Shown: positions 36,839 to 46,958 of the stretch, one piece after another | Numbering within the stretch: position 1 is the stretch's first letter | Layout of the letters: each line of letters begins with the position of its first letter | Source of the DNA: Plasmodium coatneyi | Lineage: Eukaryota > Apicomplexa > Aconoidasida > Haemosporida > Plasmodiidae | DNA length: 64,000 nt | Direction: 5' to 3' | NCBI RefSeq assembly: GCF_001680005.1 | Contig: NC_033566.1 | Location: 372,001-436,000, forward strand | Notes under the pieces: model-generated | Told to the model about the DNA's origin: nothing | The model's input: the letters and a program-made list of their open reading frames with translations, nothing else | Databases searched by the model: none | Position numbers and translations under genes: made by a program

Positions 36839-39800
36839 TCACTCATAGTGCGTATTCTTGGCACCTTCACGTTTTGCTGTTAAATATGTTGAGTTCGATT
36901 TCTTATTATTCCCAGCTGAATTGAAATTATTCGCAGCAACGCTACCCATTTCATTTCGTAGCAACACATAATTGTTTACGCTCTTTTTAGAGGCATAAAA
37001 CGTGCCACTCGTGTGGTCCATGTCGTTTGAATTGTTTTGCTTACTAAACCGTTCGTTCAGCCGTTCACCAAAGGGCTCACCGAAGGGTTCCTCGTACCGA
37101 TTTCCAAACCGGTCGTTTATCAATTTCGCGCTCCAGTTGTTCTTCTTATTATTGTGTTGCCCTATCGGTTGTCTATTCGACTTGTAAAACGTCCCGTTGT
37201 TCATTTCATTTTTCATGTAGTCATTCTTTTGGTCTCCAGCGTGATACTTATTCTTGTAAAACTCATTGTTGCTAGTGGGCTTCTTAGTGGTTATGTTACT
37301 ACTGCCGAACCATTTTCCCGCTGGTCCTTTTTCGTAGTAGATCTTTCTGTTGAAGTTGCTATCGCTGGCTTTTTCCTCGCCTTGGTTGTTCTTATTGCGT
37401 GCGCTGTACTTTCTCACAGAGGGGGTGGCGTTTGCATCAGTGTTATTATCCGTGTTATATTCGGCGTTTGGGTCTGTATTTTCTTCCAGCTTTCCCTCCA
37501 ACTTTTCGTCCTCGATCGAATTTTCGACCACTTCTTCTCCTCCTGTTCTACCCCAATTGTCCCATTTTTTACCCGAAGAAGAACTGAAAAAGGGTGCCTT
37601 GTTATTCTGTGGACCATTCTTGTGGAGCAACTGTGAAGGTCTTTTCTGCTGATTTGAGCGGTAATTATTATTTCTTTGATAGTACTTCTTTTCCCCCTGA
37701 TGGGCTGCGTTGCTATTTAATACATGCATGTGATTTTTTGAACCCGAGAAATAATTACTCTTTCCAGGGTTATAACTATCTCCCACAGTGTTATCTACAT
37801 GTTCGCCTTTATTTTTCCGCGTGGGGAACTCGCCCCTACCTTCGATCATCAGTTTCTTTTCATTTTCTATTTCCGAGTTCGTTTGAACATCCGTGTTGTC
37901 CTTACTTTCTGCAGCATCCTCTTCAGTGATGTATCGGCTTTCTAACGTTTCTGTCATTTGGGAGAGATTCTCATGGCTGTCCTTTTCCACATCACTGTTG
38001 GTGTAATCTTCACACAATTCGTATACTTTTATTTCCCCCTCAAATATTTCACTGTTATTTTTTTTCCCGTTCTCCTGATCCATGTATTTTTCTAACAGCT
38101 TATTATATCTGCCGTTCATCCAACATTCGAGCTCTTTAAAATTAGAAGAGAGGGTTACTGCGTCCGTGTTTCTACTCCTTTGATCTATTTTTGGGGTCCA
38201 TATTTTTCTTTTATTTTCTGGGCCATTGGAATGGTTTTGCTTTTTGCCATTTTTGGGGTTCTTATCTTTCTCACTTTGTAATGAGTTTGTGTGATCCTTC
38301 ATATCCACATTTGGTGCTTCGTGGTGGTATTCATTCCCGTATGTGGGTACATGACTTTTTGTGAAATCTCCCTGATGGGCAGTAAATTGCTTCGCTCGTC
38401 GTTCAATTTTTTTTACATGTGCGCCGCTTCCTTCTCCCTCCAGTTTTGGATAATCCTCCTTGTATTCCTTTCCCCTTATCCCCTTCATTACGTCTTTTTC
38501 GCCACTGTTATTAATCTTGCTTCGACCACTGTCGCTGATATCCTCTCTGCGGATAAAACTCCATTTATTTTCGTTTCCTATATGATCAGAATTACCACCA
38601 TCGCTGATGCTCTCTTTTTGGTTTTCCTTACCATTATTGGTATGTGTGAGTTTAGTATAAGTCTTGTTAGCCTGGTCAATATTGCCGTGGTGTGAAGGAC
38701 TACCCATGGCAGTGCTATTTTTCTTACCACCACGGGGTATATGATTATGTGTCTTTTCACCACTATTGTTGTACGTACCAGATGAAGAAGTATGGTTGAC
38801 CGTGTGTATGACCTCTTTGTATACCAACTCGATGCTATTTCTACTGGCGTCTCCTTCTGTAAACACTTCAATGGAATCATTTTCCTCATACCCGTTGGTC
38901 TCCTTCCCTTTTGTATCGCCAATAATGGGTAAGTGTTTGCTATAATTAGTACTTCCGGTTTGCTTAATAAGCGAATTCACCTTTTTTTTACTAGCACCAC
39001 CGTTATGGTTACCAACATTTGTGCTGTCATTTCTTTCAAAATAATTCGAGTCGTATTTCTTGGCGTATTTTTCCGCCACGTCAAATCGTGCGTCCTGCTT
39101 CACACCTGTTGATACTTTTTTGTTCTTAAAATTGTTTCTTCTAAAATTGAAGTTTTCGTTTTTTCCATTTTGTTCGTATCGCTCGTGCTGCTCATTTTGG
39201 TTCATCCAGTATGCGCTGTGGTTGTGGTTGCCCCCTTTCTCCCCATACTTGTTTGCGCTGCCCGTGGTATCTTCATTATTCCCATTACGAAAAAGATTCC
39301 TGTAGTTATTCATTTTATAATTGTTTGCGTTGTGGAAATTATCGTTCATTTTTACTGAGTTACCCATTTGGCCCGTGCCACCAACATTTTTGTATCCCCC
39401 GTTAACTGCGTTTCTATAGGTGTACGGGTTGCCATTTCTGAAACCCCCTTCATTTACCCTATGTGGCTCATTTCTACCATGACTGTTGTTGCTGCTGTTT
39501 GGGGAATTCCCCCTATGAGTGTAGCTCTTTTCATTTTTGTAATTTTCCCCGCTTCTAACGTAGTCCCCACTTGTGTTGCTATAATCCTCATTTTTGTCTA
39601 TACAGCTCTTCCAACATTCGTCTCTCTTACTGTGGCCAAAAGTTTTGTAGTTCTCACTCTTTCTGTTGGAACTCCCAATGTTGGGGTTGTTCCTTCTTAC
39701 CTCTTTCTTAAAGGATGTCCCATTTTTGGCATTATTTAACGCGGGGAACTTTTTGTAATTTCCATTTTTCTGGATCGTCACATTATTGCTCCTTGTATCC

Positions 39801-40654
39801 TCACTACTCTTTTCTTTATCCTTTTGGTATTCATTTCGCTTAAAGGGGCACGTATTCTTGCTGCTCCAGCTCGCTGTTCCGTTTACACTGGGCTTTATAT
39901 GATCATTCGGGTGATCATCTTTTGGGCCCTGTTCAGTCTTTCCTCCCTCCTGGGATATTATGTCTAAATCATCCTTCATTACACCTTTACTTTTATTCAT
40001 GTTGGTGCTATGAATGGGTTCGTTCTGTTTCTCTCCTTCCCCCATTGTTGCATTTTCCTTTTTGCTGCTGACGCGGTTCTCCATTTTGGCATTCTGCGCC
40101 TCTTCCACGTCATTATTGCTACCCTTTTGAGGAGAATTAAAAGGGGGGGCTTCCACGGAAGTGTCAACTTGTTTGTTGTCGTCATTTTCCCCTTTGGGTG
40201 TGGAACCCCATGAGGAACAACCATGTTGGTAATTATTATCTCCCCCTTTTGCGAAATTGTTATGGTTACACACGCTACTGTTCTTATCATGCGCGACACC
40301 TTCCGTGCTAGTCTTTACCGGGGTACCCCCTGCCGCACCGGTACTGCCTTTATAATGCACCTCCTCATTGCCTTTCTTCTTCGCATCGTCTATCGTGTCA
40401 TCATCACTTTTAAAAACTGGCGCTGTTGTTGTGCCTTCTTTTAACACACTTTGATTAATGTTGACCTTGAACTTTTCACCTACAATTTCTTCAGAGGACC
40501 CATTCGCGTTATTGCTGTTTTTAAGCAGGTTAACCTTATCATCTGTGTTGATCAGATTGGTGGTGTAACATTCCTGATTGTTATGTTTGTTTTCCTTTTT
40601 GGCGTCATCGTATTTTCCTGTGGTTCCATTTTTTTCCTCTTTCTGAATGTTCAT
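36839..40654 (-). CDS. Asn/Lys/Ser-rich disordered protein, 1271 aa, function unknown
   Basis: One open frame from the ATG at 40654. Composition is dominated by Asn, Lys, Gly, Ser, Glu and His with no hydrophobic core, signal peptide or membrane segment, so most is intrinsically disordered. Segments that look more constrained: ~850-890 (TPKIDQRSRNTDAVTLSSNF, KELECWMNGRYNKLL), ~1030-1080 (NNNYRSNQQKRPSQLLHKNG, KKWDNWGRTGG) and ~1130-1200 (GPAGKWFGSS, NNWSAKLINDRFGNRY). Arg/Asn/Gly-Tyr mixtures with aromatic islands are typical of RNA-binding or ribonucleoprotein-granule proteins; that role is inference. Codon use is less AT-rich than surrounding DNA, supporting coding. A small downstream exon at 36314-36396 may belong to it. 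Confidence 0.82.
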   Translation of the reverse strand: MNIQKEEKNGTTGKYDDAKKENKHNNQECYTTNLINTDDKVNLLKNSNNANGSSEEIVGEKFKVNINQSVLKEGTTTAPVFKSDDDTIDDAKKKGNEEVHYKGSTGAAGGTPVKTSTEGVAHDKNSSVCNHNNFAKGGDNNYQHGCSSWGSTPKGENDDNKQVDTSVEAPPFNSPQKGSNNDVEEAQNAKMENRVSSKKENATMGEGEKQNEPIHSTNMNKSKGVMKDDLDIISQEGGKTEQGPKDDHPNDHIKPSVNGTASWSSKNTCPFKRNEYQKDKEKSSEDTRSNNVTIQKNGNYKKFPALNNAKNGTSFKKEVRRNNPNIGSSNRKSENYKTFGHSKRDECWKSCIDKNEDYSNTSGDYVRSGENYKNEKSYTHRGNSPNSSNNSHGRNEPHRVNEGGFRNGNPYTYRNAVNGGYKNVGGTGQMGNSVKMNDNFHNANNYKMNNYRNLFRNGNNEDTTGSANKYGEKGGNHNHSAYWMNQNEQHERYEQNGKNENFNFRRNNFKNKKVSTGVKQDARFDVAEKYAKKYDSNYFERNDSTNVGNHNGGASKKKVNSLIKQTGSTNYSKHLPIIGDTKGKETNGYEENDSIEVFTEGDASRNSIELVYKEVIHTVNHTSSSGTYNNSGEKTHNHIPRGGKKNSTAMGSPSHHGNIDQANKTYTKLTHTNNGKENQKESISDGGNSDHIGNENKWSFIRREDISDSGRSKINNSGEKDVMKGIRGKEYKEDYPKLEGEGSGAHVKKIERRAKQFTAHQGDFTKSHVPTYGNEYHHEAPNVDMKDHTNSLQSEKDKNPKNGKKQNHSNGPENKRKIWTPKIDQRSRNTDAVTLSSNFKELECWMNGRYNKLLEKYMDQENGKKNNSEIFEGEIKVYELCEDYTNSDVEKDSHENLSQMTETLESRYITEEDAAESKDNTDVQTNSEIENEKKLMIEGRGEFPTRKNKGEHVDNTVGDSYNPGKSNYFSGSKNHMHVLNSNAAHQGEKKYYQRNNNYRSNQQKRPSQLLHKNGPQNNKAPFFSSSSGKKWDNWGRTGGEEVVENSIEDEKLEGKLEENTDPNAEYNTDNNTDANATPSVRKYSARNKNNQGEEKASDSNFNRKIYYEKGPAGKWFGSSNITTKKPTSNNEFYKNKYHAGDQKNDYMKNEMNNGTFYKSNRQPIGQHNNKKNNWSAKLINDRFGNRYEEPFGEPFGERLNERFSKQNNSNDMDHTSGTFYASKKSVNNYVLLRNEMGSVAANNFNSAGNNKKSNSTYLTAKREGAKNTHYE

Positions 40655-40930
40655 CTTTTTTTTTATAAAGGGGTCTTTTCTCTTTCTTTGCGTTTTTTCT
40701 TCTGTGCTTTTTCTATGTTCCTTTTAAAGTGAGTTTTCCCAACGCCGGGTTAAGAAGCATGTGCCGCTGCCTACGTGTACCTGCATGCCGAACAGTGTGG
40801 CATGCACTGAGGGAAGGGTAAACCTACGTCGGTGTTGCGTAAAGATGTGCGATGAGATGATCCAATAAATATCAGCATACACCCTCTCGTATTTTTGTAA
40901 GTGCCTTTTGCAGGTTCAATTTTTAAGGCG

Positions 40931-40954
40931 AAAAAAAAAAAAAAAAAAAAAAAA
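40931..40954. repeat. poly(dA) tract, 24 nt
   Basis: Uninterrupted adenine run in intergenic DNA. Confidence 0.9.
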
Positions 40955-41999
40955 TGGTTAAGGATAGCAGAAGGGCAGAATATAACACTTCTGTTTCACA
41001 AGTGTACAAAAAAATTATTCAACAAAATATTTTTACTTGTAAGGGATGTGTTTAAAAAAAAATTAATTCACGTGAACCTCTTAAGACATTCACTATGGCG
41101 ACAATTACGAGTAAAGCGATGTTCAAAAAAAAAGGAGAAAAAAATTTAATAACTGAATTGAAAAAGTAAGCACATAAAAGTGTACACGCGTAACCATATG
41201 CTTGTCATATTCGCGAGGTACGTAAAGCAAAAGTGCAATACATACATACATAAATAAATGAATAAATAAATCGTCACAAAATGCCCCTTTTAAGAGTTCT
41301 ATTTTTCCTTATAAAGGAAAAAAAGTCCGCTTTGGGAAGGAACACACTCGGTAGGTTTAAAAAAAACAAAAACGATGAGAACGGGAAAAACGATTCAGGA
41401 AAGATTACATCTATGTGCTCATAAACGGCAAAAAGGATCGCACACGACAAAACGCACGTATGTTTTGCATAAATGAAGGCGCGCCTCACCATGCAAGCAA
41501 AAAGGAGCATAATGTATATCACCAAAGAATGACATATACATATATATATTGGTCGCTTTAACGTAGTATTTTCCTATTTTCATCTTCCCTTTAACCTTTT
41601 TTTACATTCCCTATCTTTTTATGTTTTGCAAACATCCGTACATTTCCCCTTTGCATGCAACCCTTTTTTTAAGGTTAAATTTTTTTTTTTCCCTGTGTTT
41701 GGTTATATTGGCATTTATTTTTTGGATAAAAACACATAGGGGTTGTTAATGCATTTTGTTTTTTTTCTTTTTTCTCACATTTAGCTACATTTTTTTTTCG
41801 TGTGCCTGGGGCGACATTTTTTTTTAAAACATCGCTTATTGTTTATTCTTAAAAATATCTTCTTTTTTTTTTTAAATAAAAATACCGTTATTTTTAAAAT
41901 ACCGCTTTTTTCTTGTCCTTCCCGCCATTCATGGTGAAAAAATAATTTAACGAGTGAAAATGGGAAGTTACCCTTTTATCAACAATTTCGAAATTGGCT

Positions 42000-42504
42000 A
42001 ATTCGGAAAAAAAAAAAAAACTCGTTATCTGAACGCATCCAAGATTCGAATTTTTTTTTAAGCGCCTTGCACACTGATTTCTCGAAAGTGTGAAGAGATG
42101 CCTCAAATTGGCAAATCACAGCAGGATAGAAAAGCTGATATTTTATTTTATCCACCACAAGCACATTAACTGCAGGCCCCATCATTACACTGTGTAGCCC
42201 CTGTTACACCTTTTTGCGCATCATTAATGTACTACGTCACTTTTCTGTAGAGAACAATTGGCTAACCATTCCGGATGATATTTCTAAAAAGTTTTACTTT
42301 GCAAATGGGCTAAACATTAAAACGGTCAAAATGAAAAAACGTGTTCAGTTTTCTTTTTTTTTTTCTGTTTCTCCTCCCCTTGCGCACACCTTCCTACTAC
42401 GTTTAAAATGAGCAGGTTTATTACACCCTTTTTTGTTAGAATGCTTGGACAATGCGGTGCGGTAAAGTTCGCTCAACGTGATTGCCACGAGGCGGGTTTT
42501 GTAT
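42000..42504 (-). CDS. possible exons of an unrecognised small gene
   Basis: Exon-like piece A (42504 to about 42425) follows an excellent acceptor (CTTTTTTCCACTCTGGCATT then TCCAG) and reads YKTRLVAITLSELYRTALSK then HSNKKG, ending at a possible GTAATA donor in phase 1. Piece B starts at 42169 after CCTGCAG, also phase 1, and reads NVLVVDKIKYQLFYPAVICQ, FEASLHTFEKSVCKALKKKF, ESW. A third piece may follow the acceptor CCGAATTAG near 41998 and end in MNGGKDKKKAVF. I could not find a firm first exon or the donor of B, and no family is recognised, so the model is incomplete. Confidence 0.3.
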
Positions 42505-43073
42505 CTGGAAATGCCAGAGTGGAAAAAAGACACAAAAATGGGGACAAAAAATGGCACAAAAAATGCGCAAAATAGAGCGGCGCTCATGACAGATTTAACG
42601 AATTATTAAAGACAGGCCAGGGTACAAATGCGATGTGTGCACATATGCACGTACTTATAGCACACGCATTTGTATGGACACATTCGCGCACAAAGGATAA
42701 GACGCGAAAAGCGACTCCAAAAAAACATACGTTCAACAACATGCATCCAACAAGATACGTTAAACAACATAAATGCAACAATATACGTGTAACAAATTGG
42801 TGGGAAGAAAAAAATGTTTTAACTTTTGCCGAAAAAACATTTCCTTTTATTTTACGCATTTTTGCGCTTGTAAATGTATGTTCTTCTGAGCAGCTTTGGA
42901 GGGAGACAGAGAGAGATGCTTGGCATCTGGCGTCTTGTCCTCTTATGGTAGTGCTTCTTCCCAAACGAGTGCACACAATCTATGTATGGTCATGCATGTA
43001 AGTATGCGCATCGGCATATATATGCGTTTGGGGAAGCCTTTCAAAGTGCGCTCTCACACCTTTCCACGGCCTT

Positions 43074-44185
43074 CTAAGAATTCATCCTCCTGAAAATTTC
43101 CTCCTGTCGACTTTTCAAATCCACACTTTGAAAAAGTATTCTCGTTTTTTCAATGGTCTCCTCAAGATACTTGTGAACCATATCTGAGCTCCACTCGGCT
43201 AGCTGCCTTGACGTCTTGATATCGTCGTCGTCTTGGCTCTCCTTTTTCACTTTTGACAGGGCTTCATCCTCAAGGCGTGATATATTTTCGAACCCCACTT
43301 CCAAGTCGGAGTATATTGGGTACGCCTGTATGTTGCCTGAATGGGGGAGAGGGGGATTCCCCACAAGGAGAGACACGTGCACGGTGTAGCGGAACTGTGA
43401 CAAAGGAACACGTTATCATGTTAGTACGTTAACACATGCAAGAGGAAAAAAAATAAATTAACGCACTCGCACTATGGATAATTTATCCCCCCATGCACGG
43501 CACGTTTTCGCGCGGTTACCCATTTCCCCCTCTAAGTACAACCTCCTATTCTTCGCGCTCTTTCTTTTTTCAAAAATTTTCTCCATTCCGATGTCATTTT
43601 CCTTCTCGACTTTCATATGCTTCGTCGCTAAGGGAAGGGGTGAGAGGATCAGGAGGGGAGAGTTTGTATAAATGGGTATGTTTTATTTTTTCGGGTCGAA
43701 TTGTTCGGTTCCACGATTGGCCAGGAAGTATACCCTTGGGGGGAACCACACTCACACTAACCGTTTAGCCACTTCCTGTCATTCATTCTGATCACCTTTT
43801 CATTTTTTCTCTTATTTCTTGAGCTAAATTTCAGGGAGATTTTATTGTCCAGTGCTTTGGCGTCATTCGTTTTGATGACCTTATTAGACGCGTTCCTCGA
43901 GAGGGGCAAAGGCACATTGCCTACCTTACTACATTTGTCATCGCGTAATACATAAGTGCAGTTATTCACCTTCCTCAGATGGGGCTTCACTTGGTAACTG
44001 TTCATGCTTATAAGTTCTCTTCTTCGCATGTTGTTGTTCAGGTTTGAAAAGGACACCTTTTTGTTTCTCTGAATGCACGTATTAATGGTAATCCTCTTAA
44101 AATCATCTATTTCGTTACGCAGTTTATTTATTTTAAAGCGTAAATTTTTCATTTTGTCATTCCACTTATGACATAGCACGTCCAT
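43074..44185 (-). CDS. small basic coiled-coil protein, 3 exons, 264 aa, unknown function
   Basis: Exons 44185-43762, 43627-43520 and 43336-43074, with donors AACG/GTTAGT and ATGG/GTAACC and acceptors CCCTTCCCTTAG and CCCCCATTCAG; both introns are phase 1 and the spliced length is an exact codon multiple. The N-terminus (KWNDKMKNLRFKINKLRNEI, DDFKR) and C-terminus (HKYLEETIEKTRILFQSVDL, KSRQEEIFRRMNS) are helical/coiled; the middle is basic and Ser/Asn-rich with KVSFSN and KVIRMNDRKWLN. The start at 44185 (GCCATGG) is a good context, but the frame is open upstream to an acceptor-like TTTCGCTAG near 44227, so a further 5' exon or a 5'-UTR intron is possible. Not a recognised family; cytoskeletal or kinetochore-type adaptor would fit the composition but is a guess. 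Confidence 0.65.
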
Positions 44186-44681
44186 GGCGGCTTCCTCTAA
44201 GTGGACCTTTCTCGAAAGTTGGCTAGCGAAATGGGAAAATGACACATGGGTTATTCCAGGACAAAAAAAAAAAAAAAAAAAAAAACACACGTATGCTTGC
44301 CCAACTGGGAAAAAAAAAATACTACGTGGGGGGGGTAAACAACAATCTGCATATTTAGCCTTTTTAGAAAGATATTACTTTTACAATATGTGTGCCTTCA
44401 CGGGGACAACGTTGAGAGAACATGTGAAACATTCTTTAGGAAACATCTCCACGTTGGTGATTGATTAATGGAGGGGGGGAGCTAACTTTATGATGGACAG
44501 GCATACGCATACTTTATTTTTTTTATTTTTATTTTTTTACACATGTACGTACACTGGTTTTACCTGTTGGTTATACCAAACACGCGCACATGTACTAGCG
44601 GGAGAATGTGTATCCACTTCACCAGACACATTTTCTTCGACGTGGCTTCTCCCCAGTTTAACTCCCCACCCTTCGAAGCAA
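44186..44681. other. intergenic region with A23 tract
   Basis: Upstream of the coiled-coil gene. It holds an A-run at 44263-44285 (a pyrimidine tract on the minus strand, ahead of the possible acceptor at ~44227) and further A/T runs. A possible upstream exon here was not identifiable. Confidence 0.5.
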
Positions 44682-46958
44682 CTATTCCCAGGAACAATTC
44701 CTACATTTGTACTTCTGAACAAAGACATCACTGAGGCTACTACTATTTGAGGAACACGTGGAGGAAAAATTACTCTCAATGAGGAGTCGTTCCAGCACGA
44801 TGAGGATATACGCATCGGTGGCTGCGTAATATATTTGACTCTCCGTTAGTGGCCTCCTGCTCCAGTTGGATAACTGCAATTGTTTATTTAATTTTTTGCC
44901 CAGAATTTTCTGGCATAAATGGCTTAAACTTTTAAAGTGAAGCTTATCAGTGGTGTTACTAGGACATACATTGATCCTTCCCCCGGAATTATCACCGTCC
45001 CCATGTTTCACCCTACCGTTGAAGTCGCGAAAGCTACTTGTTGTCACCTTTTTAAATAACTCAATGTCATTCGTCTCAATTATATTTCGATTGAACAGTT
45101 CAGCGGAAACGAGACTATCTTGACTGTCTGGAGGGACCCCACTGTGCTTGTGCAAAAATAGAGGGTCCTTCAGGTCGGTCACATTTAGGTAGGTACACAC
45201 ATTTCCATTTGATATGCCTTGAAAGAATTCATTTAAAATACGCACATCGCAGGGGAAGTTGTAAAAGAGCTTACAAATGAAGGGGTTTTCAAGTAGCCAT
45301 TTAAAAAATGATTGAATTAAAAATTTGTAATTATAGTCCACCGTTAGCAGATCGATTAGGTAAATATGGTCCATTGTTGCCACTGAAATTAATGTGGCCT
45401 TTTGGTTTCTGTTCCATTCGACATCGATGCCGATGTAATACTTTTTTTTTTTCCCCCTCAAGTGGTCATTAATATCTTCTGCAGTTATTACGTCCTCACA
45501 AAATTGGGACGCGTAAATCCTGTCATCGTTGTATATGTTATCCATCCAGTGTTTTTCCTGACCCGACTTTATCGTTCCTATCAGCCTATTCAAACTTTCC
45601 ACATTAGTTACCATTAAAATGTTTTTCATTTCTTTGGGCAGCTCATAGTAGTCACTGTGTGGATGGAGTGACTTCTTCTCCCAGGTGATGCAATTTCCGT
45701 CTTGAATGCCTTCACTGGGGGACCGCCCTTTGGCTTCTCCCTTCTCGGCTGCCTTACTTCTCAGTAGGTACTCCCGCACCGTCAGGTATCCCCAGTAGTC
45801 GGCAAAGAATCCTGCATAGGTTGGGCGGTGGAGTTATGAAGTGGATGTTACGTGGGTGAAGCAACGAAGTGGATGCTAAGCTGTGCGAATTACTCGGTGA
45901 ATCGCCTCACCTGATGATTCATCCACGGATGTCAGCCACCGATAAACGTCCCTCTTTAAGTCATCACATTTGAGACTGTCCAAAAATAAAAAGAGGCAAT
46001 TCTTGGACTGCGCTTGTAGTATGTACTTTAGCACAATCCTGCAGTTATAAGCGCTGTCTTCCTTAAAGGGGGAACTAAAACCGATATGCTCATCAGACAG
46101 AAACAAGGAAGCCAACTCAATTGCCTGACAGAAATACGCTCGGTCGTTTAAAAAGTGACTAAATAGATAGTCCACGTGACGAGCTGTTATGGCTTCCCTC
46201 AACAGGTGGCGATCAAAGGATAGGCAATCTACAATGTACAAGAATTTTTTATACTTGATAATTTCGCACATCAAATTTGGGTCTAACTTGTCTTTACTTC
46301 TTTCATTGTTTTTAAAAAAAAAACATAAGCTGTTTAGGACAATTTCCTGGATGAGGTTTTTTTTATTTTTCCTCAAAGAAGGGCTAACACATTTTACAAT
46401 TTCATCGTTAAAAATGCAAAAAATGCACTCACCATGCTTTCCTTTTTCTGTGAAAATTTTGTGGTAACACCTGATCAAGTTGGCGTACACATTTTTTATG
46501 TTCTCCTTATACTCCTCTGCTGATTCTACATTTTTAGGATTCACAAATTTTAGAATGAAGAAAATTAAGTTCGCTGCAACGGCTTCGATTTCTTTGCCCT
46601 TACATAGGGGGGGAAGAATATCGTAAATTTCTCCCTTCACGTAGACCTTGTTGTTGGTGGAGTAACAATGGCTGCATCGCTGCCTGCTAGAGAGGAGGCC
46701 CAAATTGGCTCTCATAAAGGGGTTCCCCACTACATTTTTTAAGTAATTCCTTTTCCCATTTGTTAACCCGTCGAAGCAGTCATACACATGCAGTACTACA
46801 CATTCCTCGCGGCGAAATGGTGAACTCGTCTTGCGCTCCACTTGGTCGGTGCTTCTCCCCCTTGGAAGCAGATACTGCGGTAGAATTCTTCCCTCACATT
46901 TGATCACACAAAACGGAGATTGCCGCTTCGCCTTCACTTTGATGCCCCATTTTCGCAT
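44682..46958 (-). CDS. MUT-7/EXD-like DEDDy 3'-5' exonuclease, 2 exons, 725 aa
   Basis: Exon 1 is 46958-45911 and exon 2 is 45811-44682. Donor TCAG/GTGAGG and acceptor CCTATGCAG are phase 1 and give VDESSGFFADYWGYLTVREY. The start is the ATG at 46958. Exon 1 encodes a helical region with a few Cys pairs (RCSHC). The exonuclease domain in exon 2 has YYIGIDVEWN (D479, E481), LFYNFPCDVRIL (D538) and IYYAATDAYIL (Y678, D682), i.e. Exo I, II and III of the DEDDy class as in RNase D, WRN and EXD2/MUT-7. These enzymes trim RNA or DNA 3' ends with two metal ions. The end carries a KYKCRNCSW Cys pair, a possible half zinc ribbon. A helical N-terminus before the nuclease resembles MUT-7/EXD3, but that part is inferred. 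Confidence 0.85.

Larger units (their letters stand above)
40655..43073. other. 2.4-kb intergenic region, may hide a small multi-exon gene
   Basis: It contains an A24 tract (40931-40954) and, on the minus strand between ~41.9 and 42.6 kb, exon-like pieces flanked by good splice sites (see separate entry). The remainder (40.7-41.9 kb, 42.6-43.07 kb) shows only short A/T runs and CATACATA/AATAAATA-type microsatellites near 41241-41271. Confidence 0.5.
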
